64,000 nt of DNA from Sphingobacterium sp. UT-1RO-CII-1 (GTDB lineage: Bacteria; Bacteroidota; Bacteroidia; Sphingobacteriales; Sphingobacteriaceae): NCBI RefSeq assembly GCF_026711005.1, contig NZ_JAPPVJ010000004.1:419354-483353 (forward strand), read 5' to 3'. Within the stretch, counting starts at the first letter, position 1. The number at the start of each line of letters is the position of its first letter. Under the pieces are notes generated by a model, which did not search any database, was not told the origin of the DNA, and saw only the letters and a program-made list of their open reading frames with translations. Shown one piece after another: positions 17,554 to 26,510 of this stretch. Both the position numbers and the translations under genes were made by a program.

Positions 17554-18954
17554 ATGAATCTAAAATTCATTGCTTCTGTAAGTTTAATATTTGGACTTTC
17601 CTATACTGGGCAGACACAAGTATTACACTTGGCAGATGCTTTGCAACAGGCTGTTGACAATTACGATGGAATCAAAATAAAAGAGAACATCGTGCGGGCT
17701 ACAGCACAAAATACCATTTACCAAAGACAAGAGTATTTGCCTGATCTTACACTCTCCGCGCAACAAAGCTATGGCACGATCAATGCACAACATGGCCCCA
17801 TGTATGCTTTTGGAGGTTTAGGGTCGGCTGCGACATCTATGCCCGGCGAAAAACAAAGCTGGGATGCCGCATTTGGCTCTTTATATTTTGCAAATATCAA
17901 TTGGGATGTGTTTACGTTCGGTAGGCTAAAACAGCAGGTCAAACGTGCAACGGCAAAAGAGACAACAGCAGATAGCGATTTATTACACGAACGCTTTAAG
18001 CTCCAGGTGAAGGTCGGCGCAGCATATTTAAACCTTTTGGCGAGCCAGCGGATTAAATATGTGCAGGAACAGAACCATTATAGAGCATCTATCTTTTATG
18101 AAATGACGGATAGCCGGGCTAAAAGTGGCTTGATTGCCGAGGTAGATGCTTCGCTGGCAGAGGCAGAAATGTCAAATGCAAAATCATTATTAATCAAAGC
18201 AGACGATAAAGAGTTGGAACTGTCCAAACAGTTGGCCGTATTACTGGATCATGATTTTCAGAAATATACGTTAGATAGCCGTCTGACTACAACTATACCC
18301 CTGTTGCCAAACGGGGATCTAAGAACGACTTCGGCAGATGAGGTGCACCCTTTATTAAAATGGCAGCAAAGCCGCATTCTGGAAAGCCAAGAAACAGAAA
18401 AACTGATGGAAACAGGTAAGCTCCCTACAGTATCAGCTTTTGGGGTCATTCAAGGGCGTGGCTCAGGCTTCGATTGGAACTATATGCAAGACCCGACGGC
18501 CTATTCTGGATCTTACCTCAAAGGGGTAGGGATCGATAGAGGAAATTATTTGCTGGGTTTTTCTGTGCGCTGGAACATAACAAGTTTATTCCGATCGACA
18601 ATCAAAACAAAAGAACAGCAGTATTATACACAAGGCTTGCAGCACGCTTACCAAGAAGCGGATAAAGAATTGCAAGCCCAAAGTATGCTTGCAAAACAGC
18701 AAGTGCGTAATGCCTTTGATAATTGGGAAGAAACTAATGTGCAACTATCGGCGGCAGAGTTGGCTTATAAACAACACACTGCCCTGTACGAAAATGGTTT
18801 AACCACATTGGTGGATTATACACAGGCTTTATACAGCCTAAATCGTGCAGAGATTGATTTTGAAATCGCACAGAATAATGTTTGGCAAAGTTTGCTCTTA
18901 TGGGCAGCTGCACAAGGGGATATTGACATTTTGTTAGAGGCTATTAAAAACTAA
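17554..18954 (+). CDS. TolC family outer-membrane efflux protein
   Basis: A 466-residue outer-membrane channel component. A signal peptide (ends near TGQTQ) is followed by two repeats of the outer-membrane efflux domain, rich in long helices with Ala, Gln and Glu. The C-terminal part carries YKQHTALYENGLTTLVDYT, typical of TolC homologues. It forms the trimeric duct for the RND pump encoded 8 bp downstream. Confidence 0.85.
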   Translation: MNLKFIASVSLIFGLSYTGQTQVLHLADALQQAVDNYDGIKIKENIVRATAQNTIYQRQEYLPDLTLSAQQSYGTINAQHGPMYAFGGLGSAATSMPGEKQSWDAAFGSLYFANINWDVFTFGRLKQQVKRATAKETTADSDLLHERFKLQVKVGAAYLNLLASQRIKYVQEQNHYRASIFYEMTDSRAKSGLIAEVDASLAEAEMSNAKSLLIKADDKELELSKQLAVLLDHDFQKYTLDSRLTTTIPLLPNGDLRTTSADEVHPLLKWQQSRILESQETEKLMETGKLPTVSAFGVIQGRGSGFDWNYMQDPTAYSGSYLKGVGIDRGNYLLGFSVRWNITSLFRSTIKTKEQQYYTQGLQHAYQEADKELQAQSMLAKQQVRNAFDNWEETNVQLSAAELAYKQHTALYENGLTTLVDYTQALYSLNRAEIDFEIAQNNVWQSLLLWAAAQGDIDILLEAIKN

Positions 18955-18962
18955 AATTCTAT

Positions 18963-21900
18963 ATGGACTTAATAAGATTTGCACTGCGCAAGCCTATATC
19001 GGTTATGGTGTTGGTGCTGGGTTTGTTATTCTTCGGAATAAAAGCCACAAAAGAAGTGAAGGTAGATATTTTGCCGGAGATGGATTTACCTGTCGTGTAT
19101 GTAGCGCACTCGTTTAACGGGTATACACCGCAGCAAATGGAAGGCTATTTTACAAAGATGTATGTGAATATGCTTTTGTTTACCAATGGTATTAAAAGTA
19201 TTGAATCTAAAAATACACAGGGACTGACCCTCATGAAAGTGAATTTTTATGAAGGGACAAATATGGGGGAGGCGATTGCACAGATTAATGCTTTATCGAC
19301 CCGTTCGCAGGTTTTCTTACCGCCGGGAGCACCACCGCCATTTATTATCCGCTTTGATTCATCCTCACAGCCCGTAGGGCAGTTGGTGTTCCGTAGTGCT
19401 ACAAAGACAAATAACCAGTTGCAGGATATTGCCAATTTTGGCGCCCGCCCGTTTTTAATTGCTATACCGGGGCTGACAACAGCGCCACCATTTGGCGGCA
19501 GTCCGCGCACGATCGAAATTAATGTCGACCCTGCAAAACTGCGTGCACATAATATGTCTGCCGAGCAGGTCGTGGAAGCAATCAGTAGAAATAATATTAC
19601 ATCGCCTTCTGGTAATGTTTATATCGGCGATACCAATTATTTAACACCTACAAATAATACGGTAAAGACGGTAGAAGAGCTGGGAGATGTGCCTTTGTTA
19701 AAAGGACAGGTAGATAATGTATATATACGGGATGTTGCAACCGTGAAAGACGGAGCAGATATAGCAACAGGTTACGCTCTGATTGATGGCAGGCGGTCAG
19801 TGTATATTAATATTGCGAAAGCAAGCAACGCATCAACGCTTGATGTGGTAAACCAGTTGAAAGCTTCCTTGCCCAATATTCAGCGTAATATGCCGGATGA
19901 CGTAACAATTTCGTATGAGTTTGATCAATCGGTATATATTTCCACAGCATTGAAAAGTCTGATTATAGAGGGCGTGTTGGGGGCTTTGTTGACGGGGCTG
20001 ATGGTGATGCTATTCTTAAACGATAGAAGAGCTGCGCTGATTGTTATTATGACAATCCCCATTTCCATCATATCCGGCGTTTTATTCCTAAAACTCTTTG
20101 GGCAAAGTATAAATATCATGTCTCTCTCGGGACTAGCTTTGGCCATTGGTATTTTGGTGGATGAAAGTACGGTTACTATAGAGAATATACACCAGCACTT
20201 TGACATGAATAAAACTAAAACACAAGCCATATGGGATGCTTGTAAGGAAATAGCCTTTCCCAAACTTTTAATCATGCTTTGTATTTTAGCGGTTTTTGCT
20301 CCCGCATTTATGATGACAGGTATACCAGGGTCACTGTTTATGCCCTTAGCGATGGCCATCGGTTTTTCGATGATATTTTCCTTCCTTTTGTCGCAAACAT
20401 TTGTGCCCGTGATGGCCAATTGGATGATGAAACGAAAAGAGCATAGAGTCGAGGAAGAGAAAAAACATTGGTTTGATGGCATAAGGGATGGTTTTGTACG
20501 GGTGTTGGATAATCTGATGAAAGGTAGAAAGCTAATTGTAGGTGTCAGTCTGCTTGCCATTTTTGGGGCTGCATTTGCGCTTTACCAAATGACAGGTAAG
20601 GATGTCTTACCTACGTCAAATTCTCGTCAGTTTCAAGTGCGGCTGAAGGCAGCAGAAGGAACACGTATTGAGGTGACAGAAATGAAGGTGAAAAAGTTTT
20701 TACAACACCTAGAAGAAAAAGTAGGAGAGGGGAATGTAGCTATTACATCGGCTTATATAGGTCAGCACCCGTCCACCTTTGCAGTCAGTCCGATATATTT
20801 ATACAATGCAGGTCCTCACGAGGCATTGATGCAAGTGGCTTTGCACGAATTTAGTGGCAATTCGGATCAGCTGAAGGACGAACTAAGAGCATTTTATAAA
20901 GAAAAGATGCCTGATTTACAATTGTCGTTTGAGCCCATAGAATTGACCGAAAAGATTTTGAGCCAGGGCTCGAATACACCAATTGAGATCAGAGTATCGG
21001 GGATGATGAAAAAAATGAACCGCATGTATGCCAATAAGCTTTTAGCAAAACTGAAAGAATTTGATTATATGCGCGATCAGCAGATACCGCAGTCTATGGA
21101 CTACCCTGCGTTGCAGATTGAAATAGACCGTGCACGTGCGGCACAACTAGGCCTGGACGCACAGGATATTGCCCACTCATTGGTGCCAGCAACTGCATCC
21201 ACACGGTATACCAATAAGAACTTTTGGGTAGGAGGAATGATGGGCATTGCCTACGATGTGCAGGTACAGACGCCGCAGCACCAGCTGAATAGTAAAGAGG
21301 AGCTCATTAACCTGCCCATCGCCAAAAATGGCGAACGTACTGTATTAGGAGATGTCGCTACCGTTACACCCGTTAAAGAGTTGGGTGAGAGTTACAACTT
21401 AGGAACAATGGGATACACCACTGTAACGGCAAATATACATCAGACCGATTTAGAACGTGCGACGAAAGATGTAAACGCAGCAATCGCTTCGCTTGGCGAG
21501 CTGCCAAAAGGCATTAACGTCGCTGTGGCAGGGATGGCTCCCGTATTGGATGAAACGATGTCAAGTTTAGCTTCCGGTCTTTTGATCGCTATTGTTGTTA
21601 TTTTCTTAATGTTGGCAGCTACATTTCAGTCGTTTCGTGCTTCGCTGGTTATTTTGACAACCGTACCCTTTGTAGCTGTTGGTGCATTGATTTTGCTTAA
21701 TCTGACAGGTTCCACGTTGAACTTGCAGTCATATATGGGGCTGATTATGTCCATCGGTGTGTCTATTGCTAATGCTGTGCTTTTAGTGAATAATGCAGAA
21801 ACGGTGCGTAAAGAGACAAACGATGCGGTGTTTGCTGCCATGGAAGCTGCGCGATTGCGGATACGCCCTATTATTATGACTACGTTAGCGATGATGGCAG

Positions 21901-22115
21901 GCATGCTTCCCATGGCAATAGGGTTTGGTGAGGGGGCTGATCAGGTGTCGCCTTTAGCACGTGCTGTAATCGGAGGGTTGGTGTTTTCGACAGGATCAGT
22001 ATTGCTAATATTGCCTTTGTTATATGCATGGGTGCAGAAAAATACAAGTATCGTTTCGCCGTCATTGGATCCTGAAGATGAAGAAAGTGTATACTATAAC
22101 CCAGCAAAGAGTTAA
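18963..22115 (+). CDS. RND efflux pump permease
   Basis: A 1050-residue inner-membrane pump with twelve membrane segments in the two-fold repeat of the AcrB/HAE1 class. The start (MDLIRFALRKPISVMVLVLG) is typical. In TM4 the proton-relay region reads ILVDESTVTIEN, with Asp-Glu where AcrB has Asp-Asp, a change also seen in other members. Large periplasmic loops follow TM1 and TM7. It works with the upstream TolC protein and the downstream adaptor. Flanking Cys-rich proteins hint at a metal or metal-related substrate, but the sequence does not prove it. Confidence 0.87.
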   Translation: MDLIRFALRKPISVMVLVLGLLFFGIKATKEVKVDILPEMDLPVVYVAHSFNGYTPQQMEGYFTKMYVNMLLFTNGIKSIESKNTQGLTLMKVNFYEGTNMGEAIAQINALSTRSQVFLPPGAPPPFIIRFDSSSQPVGQLVFRSATKTNNQLQDIANFGARPFLIAIPGLTTAPPFGGSPRTIEINVDPAKLRAHNMSAEQVVEAISRNNITSPSGNVYIGDTNYLTPTNNTVKTVEELGDVPLLKGQVDNVYIRDVATVKDGADIATGYALIDGRRSVYINIAKASNASTLDVVNQLKASLPNIQRNMPDDVTISYEFDQSVYISTALKSLIIEGVLGALLTGLMVMLFLNDRRAALIVIMTIPISIISGVLFLKLFGQSINIMSLSGLALAIGILVDESTVTIENIHQHFDMNKTKTQAIWDACKEIAFPKLLIMLCILAVFAPAFMMTGIPGSLFMPLAMAIGFSMIFSFLLSQTFVPVMANWMMKRKEHRVEEEKKHWFDGIRDGFVRVLDNLMKGRKLIVGVSLLAIFGAAFALYQMTGKDVLPTSNSRQFQVRLKAAEGTRIEVTEMKVKKFLQHLEEKVGEGNVAITSAYIGQHPSTFAVSPIYLYNAGPHEALMQVALHEFSGNSDQLKDELRAFYKEKMPDLQLSFEPIELTEKILSQGSNTPIEIRVSGMMKKMNRMYANKLLAKLKEFDYMRDQQIPQSMDYPALQIEIDRARAAQLGLDAQDIAHSLVPATASTRYTNKNFWVGGMMGIAYDVQVQTPQHQLNSKEELINLPIAKNGERTVLGDVATVTPVKELGESYNLGTMGYTTVTANIHQTDLERATKDVNAAIASLGELPKGINVAVAGMAPVLDETMSSLASGLLIAIVVIFLMLAATFQSFRASLVILTTVPFVAVGALILLNLTGSTLNLQSYMGLIMSIGVSIANAVLLVNNAETVRKETNDAVFAAMEAARLRIRPIIMTTLAMMAGMLPMAIGFGEGADQVSPLARAVIGGLVFSTGSVLLILPLLYAWVQKNTSIVSPSLDPEDEESVYYNPAKS

Positions 22116-22178
22116 TCTGATGATAAACTTCGCTATAGAAGTATGGAAGAGTAAATGAGAAAAATAAATTAATTACAT

Positions 22179-23279
22179 ATGAATTGGACATATATACTTG
22201 TTGCTGTTGCGTTTTTATTGACCGCCTGTGACAATACAAAAGAAGAAAATAAAGAAAAGATGAAGGAGGATAAGCCGGCAATGATGATGATGAATCCTTT
22301 CGAAACAGTGGCTATAGTTAAAAGCAATCCGCAGGTGATGCTACAGTTGGCTGGTGAGTTGAAACCCGATCAACAGACTGAATTATTTGCAAAGGTGAAC
22401 AGTTATGTCAAGGAATTGCGGGTGGATATCGGTGATTATGTCACGAAGGGCCAGGTGCTCGTATTATTGGAAGCGCCTGAATTGCAGGCGCAACTGGCTA
22501 ATGCGAAAGGTAAGGTAGCGGCGCAACGTGCTACATATATAGCGACAGCAGCAACCTATGACCGCATGATGAAGGCCAATGAAACAAAAGGGGCAATTGC
22601 AAAAGATGCAATAGATCAGATAACTGCGCGAAAACTGGCTGATGAAGCACAGCTGCAGGCGGCAGAAGCAACGTACCGAGAAGTGAAGGATATGGATGCC
22701 TACCTGGTAATACGTGCTCCATTCAGCGGTAGGGTTACAGATCGTCAGGTGGACTTAGGAGCCTATGTCGGTCCGATGATAAAAGTACCTCTACTGGTGC
22801 TGGAAGATAATGATAAGCTGCGTTTGAACTTGTCCATACCTGAGGCAAATGCGTCATACGTAAGCATAGGAGATACAATTAGTTTTCAGGTTAGATCGCA
22901 GCCGCAGACAGTCTTTAAAGCGCAGGTAAGTCGTAAAACAGGAAGTATGGATGTGCAGTTAAGGTCGGAGCGTCTAGAGGCGGATGTGCTGAATGCCGAT
23001 AAGAGTTTGAAACCTTATATGATAGCTGAGGCCAAGATACCTTTGCAGCATACAGAAGCTACTTTCTTTGTACCTAAGACGGCTGTTGTGGAAAGTGGGA
23101 TGGGGGTGTATGTCATCCGTGTGGAGCAAGGGAAAACGAAGAATGTATCAGTTCGAAAAGGAAGAATGATGCCCGAGCAGTTTGAAGTATTTGGCGAACT
23201 GAATGAGGGCGATATGCTATTGAAAATGGCAAATGAAGAGGTCATGGAAGGTACGGAAATACCTAAAACGAAGATGTAA
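22179..23279 (+). CDS. RND efflux periplasmic adaptor (membrane fusion lipoprotein)
   Basis: A 366-residue lipoprotein with lipobox LTAC at about residue 14. A short Met-rich run (MMMMNP) follows, then a biotinyl-lipoyl-like domain with a coiled-coil hairpin (YVKELRVDIGDYVTKGQVL to YLVIRAPFSGRVTD) and a beta-barrel. It links the pump to TolC in the periplasm. The Met-rich segment after the lipid anchor could bind Cu(I) or Ag(I), as in CusB-like adaptors, but is short. Gene order TolC-pump-adaptor is less common than adaptor first. Confidence 0.85.
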   Translation: MNWTYILVAVAFLLTACDNTKEENKEKMKEDKPAMMMMNPFETVAIVKSNPQVMLQLAGELKPDQQTELFAKVNSYVKELRVDIGDYVTKGQVLVLLEAPELQAQLANAKGKVAAQRATYIATAATYDRMMKANETKGAIAKDAIDQITARKLADEAQLQAAEATYREVKDMDAYLVIRAPFSGRVTDRQVDLGAYVGPMIKVPLLVLEDNDKLRLNLSIPEANASYVSIGDTISFQVRSQPQTVFKAQVSRKTGSMDVQLRSERLEADVLNADKSLKPYMIAEAKIPLQHTEATFFVPKTAVVESGMGVYVIRVEQGKTKNVSVRKGRMMPEQFEVFGELNEGDMLLKMANEEVMEGTEIPKTKM

Positions 23280-23359
23280 GAGAATAGAAACTCAGGAAGA
23301 AAAAAGAAGTATTTATGAGTTTCATTAGAAATAAGAATACAGCAATAAATTATTTATCA

Positions 23360-23797
23360 ATGACTAATAAAATAATTAAAACAGTCTTTATACTGGGCAT
23401 CATACTGTTTATCGGTTGTGGACAGTCAGCCCAAACAACTGTTAGTAAAGTTGAAGAGCAAAAAGAACAACATAATAATGTGCTCACTGGCTCTAAGGCA
23501 TCGCCGCAGAAAGGTGATCAGGTGCCTAACAATTTAGTATGTATGGTGAACGATGCGTATATGGGAAAAGAACAGATCGAAGTAACTGTTGACGGTAAGA
23601 TGTATTATGGTTGTTGCGATATGTGCAAAGAGCGTATCCCTAAAGATGCGAGTGTAAGGTATGCAATAGATCCACATACGATGCAAAAAGTAGATAAAGC
23701 GACGGCATATATTGTTATGATCGCTAAGGGTGGGGAAGTTGCTTATTTTGAGAGTAAATCAAGCTATGAAGCCTTTAGACAGGCACAGGCACGATAA
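23360..23797 (+). CDS. Lipoprotein with TRASH-like metal-binding domain
   Basis: A 145-residue lipoprotein (lipobox FIGC). Its mature part contains VCMVNDAYMGKEQ and YYGCCDMCKERI, the Cys pattern of TRASH-type domains, which bind copper or other soft metals. It closes the efflux cluster and strengthens the idea that the pump exports a metal ion. ATG 23360 gives a normal lipoprotein signal; the longer frame from 23315 would add 15 residues before it. Confidence 0.7.
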   Translation: MTNKIIKTVFILGIILFIGCGQSAQTTVSKVEEQKEQHNNVLTGSKASPQKGDQVPNNLVCMVNDAYMGKEQIEVTVDGKMYYGCCDMCKERIPKDASVRYAIDPHTMQKVDKATAYIVMIAKGGEVAYFESKSSYEAFRQAQAR

Positions 23798-23817
23798 TAG
23801 GTAGTAGGTTGGTTGCA

Positions 23818-23866
23818 AACGTTGAGAGATCAACGTTGAAAAGGGGTCTTGATGCCCCTTTTTTGT
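23818..23866 (+). terminator. Double hairpin terminator after the efflux cluster
   Basis: First a perfect 8-bp stem AACGTTGA / TCAACGTT closed by a GAGA (GNRA) tetraloop at 23818-23837. Then AAGGGGT / TGCCCCTT at 23841-23860 followed by a T-rich run. The second is a standard intrinsic terminator; the first may stabilise the message end. Confidence 0.75.
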
Positions 23867-24043
23867 TTTTAATGCGATGCGCTTTCCTTGGGTGGATGGA
23901 AATATATTACGCAGTATGAAATAGATTTTGTAGCTTTAATTATAAACTTATCCTTTTGTAAATAAGAGGTTTGCATCAGTGTGTTTATCGCCTGATAGGT
24001 CGGGCAATACACTGCTGTAGTAATCATTTTAAACCAAAACAAT

Positions 24044-25432
24044 ATGAAGAGAGAGAATGCACATCAAGATCGGCGTAGCTTTTTATTTAATTTGAGTATG
24101 CTGGCGGGAGGACTGGCTGTTACAAGTCCCTTAAAAGGTTTCGACCTAAACAACAGGCTTCGGGTAGTATTGGTCGGGACAGGAGTCCGCGGCATAACAT
24201 TTTGGGGTAAACGGCTGGTTGATCAATATGCCAGTAAGCTGCAATTTGTAGGCTTATGCGACCATAATAAAGGAAGGTTGCAATATGCTAAGGAATATAT
24301 GGGGGTAGATTGTCCGCTTTATACAGATTTTGATGAAATGATGAGGGCGAATAAGGTTGATTTAGTTATTGTATGTACCAAAGATTCTACACATCACGAA
24401 TTTATAATTAAAGGCTTGAATTATGGTTGTGATGTACTCACTGAAAAACCATTAACGACAGATGAAGAAAAATGTCAGCAAATAATTGACGCAGAGAAAA
24501 AATCAGACCGTCGTTTGATTGTCGGGTTTAATTATCGGTGGGGGCCTTATGTCACAAAAATTAAAGAACTACTAAATGAAGGTATCATAGGTGAGGTAAC
24601 TTCGGTCGACTTTAATTGGTATCTCAATGTCCATCATGGAGCATCCTATTTTAGACGCTGGCATGGACTGATGGAGGAGGGAGGCTCGTTATGGGTGCAT
24701 AAAGCAACGCACCATTTTGATCTGTTAAACTGGTGGCTGGCTGATGAACCGGAAGAAGTCTTTGCGTATGGTGCATTGGAGCACTACGGTAGTAATGGAC
24801 CCTTTAGAGGGGAGAATTGCAGAACATGTGTACACAAGACGACCTGTAATTATTATTGGGATATTACCAAGAGTAAGATGGATATGAATCTTTATGTGAA
24901 CAACGAACAGTATGATGGCTATGTGAGGGATAATTGTTTGTTTAGAGAAGAAATAGATATTTATGATAAAATGTCGGCACAAATAAAATATAGAAAAAAT
25001 ACGGTGGTAAATTATAGCCTCACTACATATTCGCCATTTGAAGGGTGGAAAATTGCATTTAATGGGCATAAAGGCCGTATAGAAGCTTGGTTGGATATTC
25101 CTTGGATGAATAATGAAAACCTGGATCAATCAGCATTGCACGCCAGTGAGATGAATCAGGTGGCGTCTGCCGACCAAGTAGTAGAACCCGTCATTTTATT
25201 CAAGAGTTGGGAAGATTATAAGGTAGTAAATGTAATGAGCGAAAGAGCAGGGCATGGTGGCGGAGATAAGCGCCTGCAGGACAAATTGTTTTTGCATCCA
25301 GAAGCTCCCGATCCATTAAATCATGCAGCAGGATTAAAAGATGGTGTACTTTCTATTATGGTGGGTATTGCAGCGCGTAGAAGTATTGAACAGGGAAAGC
25401 CTATCAAAATTAAAGATCTCGTTACAATTTAA
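24044..25432 (+). CDS. Gfo/Idh/MocA family oxidoreductase with export signal
   Basis: A 462-residue NAD(P)-dependent oxidoreductase. The N-terminus has a Tat-like motif (DRRSFLFN) followed by a hydrophobic stretch, so it is probably periplasmic. The Rossmann motif is VVLVGTGVRG (about 42-51), and EKPL (about 135) carries the conserved Lys-Pro pair. A Cys cluster (C-x2-C-x5-C, ENCRTCVHKTTC) in the middle is seen in a subset of the family. Substrates are usually sugars or inositols. It precedes the SusCD locus but is separated from the sigma factor by repeat copy 1, which supplies its terminator. Confidence 0.8.
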   Translation: MKRENAHQDRRSFLFNLSMLAGGLAVTSPLKGFDLNNRLRVVLVGTGVRGITFWGKRLVDQYASKLQFVGLCDHNKGRLQYAKEYMGVDCPLYTDFDEMMRANKVDLVIVCTKDSTHHEFIIKGLNYGCDVLTEKPLTTDEEKCQQIIDAEKKSDRRLIVGFNYRWGPYVTKIKELLNEGIIGEVTSVDFNWYLNVHHGASYFRRWHGLMEEGGSLWVHKATHHFDLLNWWLADEPEEVFAYGALEHYGSNGPFRGENCRTCVHKTTCNYYWDITKSKMDMNLYVNNEQYDGYVRDNCLFREEIDIYDKMSAQIKYRKNTVVNYSLTTYSPFEGWKIAFNGHKGRIEAWLDIPWMNNENLDQSALHASEMNQVASADQVVEPVILFKSWEDYKVVNVMSERAGHGGGDKRLQDKLFLHPEAPDPLNHAAGLKDGVLSIMVGIAARRSIEQGKPIKIKDLVTI

Positions 25433-25450
25433 TTGAACAGCGTTGGAAAT

Positions 25451-25583
25451 AAAAAATCCTGAAGCGGGGAGCTCCAGGATTTTACTAACTAACCAATTAT
25501 TAACCTAAATTATGAATTACTATATAAACGGCGGCTGTTGGGCTTTTGGTACAATGTATCTTGTTTTTTAACGCTTTTTAACG
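25451..25583 (-). ncRNA. Repeat family copy 1: candidate small-RNA gene
   Basis: One of four copies of an about 133-140-bp element (others at 33361, 33646, 33915). Read on the minus strand it runs: GTTAAAAA-type box pair (25563-25583), a variable 45-base part, a conserved block containing TTAATAATTGGTTAGTTAG, then a GC-rich hairpin with T-run (25453-25483), as in a short RNA with its own terminator. Read on the plus strand the hairpin ends the oxidoreductase message. Block order and length are kept in all four copies while the middle differs. No conserved protein frame is present: copy 1 encodes 19 residues after ATG on the plus strand, copies 2 and 3 only three. Confidence 0.5.
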
Positions 25584-25846
25584 GATTGTCCTGAAGTCAG
25601 GTGTTTAATGGTCCTATTTCTCTTGATTTTCCTGGTAAATCGGCTAATAGTCCATGTTTTTGATAATTTAGTGTCAATATGTTATAATATAATGTCAATA
25701 GTTTTACAGTTAATTCTCTATGTTTGGGATATTTTAGGTAATACAAGCAAAGATTATATACCGGTGACCGTAGGTATAAACTAATTATGTGCTGTAATAT
25801 TTGTATTTGATTGTAATAAACCTCCAAGCGTGATGTTGTTTTTTTT

Positions 25847-26434
25847 ATGACCTATAATAAATTAGAAGATAGTCAATTGTTAGTCTTGTTGTCTCAGAAA
25901 AATGAGCGCGCGTTTGATATTGTATTCGAAAAGTACAGGCACAAGATATATACATTTAGTGTTTCTATATTACATGAGCCTGCTCTTGCACAAGATGTGG
26001 TTCAGGACGTTATGATAAAATTATGGCAAATGGAGGAGCGTTTGTTGGAGGTGAAAAATTTGGACCAATGGCTGCGGGTAATGACTCGGAATCGAACAAT
26101 TGATATTTTGCGCTCGAAGAAGCATATGTCCGATCAACTGAGTTATTTTTCTTGTGAAGAACAGTTAAGAGATAATACCACCCAAGAGCAAATTTTATAT
26201 AAAGATTTACAGCATATTTTAAATAGAGCAATAGCTGGATTACCGATACAACAGCAACGTGTTTATCAGCTGATTGAAGTGGAGGGGTTTAATAATAAAG
26301 AGGTGGCTAATGAACTGGGGTTAACGCCTGCCACGGTGCAAACACATCTAAAATTGGCTAGACGTAAATTGCGGGCTTATCTGCTTAAGTATAGCGATAA
26401 GACTATTTGTTTACTGTTGTTGTTGTTTATTTAA
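25847..26434 (+). CDS. ECF sigma-70 factor (Bacteroidetes SusCD-linked type)
   Basis: A 195-residue sigma factor. Region 2 includes AQDVVQDVMIKLW, and region 4 has the helix-turn-helix NNKEVANELGLTPATVQTHL. The ending with a hydrophobic run (ICLLLLLFI) is typical of the subfamily paired with FecR anti-sigma factors. It is followed at 77 bp by the FecR gene and then SusCD, so it should direct transcription of the uptake genes when the outer-membrane receptor is loaded. Confidence 0.87.
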   Translation: MTYNKLEDSQLLVLLSQKNERAFDIVFEKYRHKIYTFSVSILHEPALAQDVVQDVMIKLWQMEERLLEVKNLDQWLRVMTRNRTIDILRSKKHMSDQLSYFSCEEQLRDNTTQEQILYKDLQHILNRAIAGLPIQQQRVYQLIEVEGFNNKEVANELGLTPATVQTHLKLARRKLRAYLLKYSDKTICLLLLLFI

Positions 26435-26510
26435 TTTTTTTTTTAAAACCCATTACCCAAATGGGGAAATACAAACGTCTTATTACTAAGACAGCGACCA
26501 TTCTTAAAAT

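Noticed and set aside
19925..20560. 211-residue minus-strand frame inside the RND pump gene
   Set aside because: It lies wholly within a strongly conserved pump gene and mirrors its codon pattern.
24725..25129. 134-residue minus-strand frame inside the Gfo/Idh gene
   Set aside because: Shadow of the oxidoreductase; its composition follows the complementary codons.
25511..25570. Nineteen-residue leader peptide in repeat copy 1 on the plus strand
   Set aside because: The other three copies have stops after three to nine codons at the same place, so the frame is not conserved.
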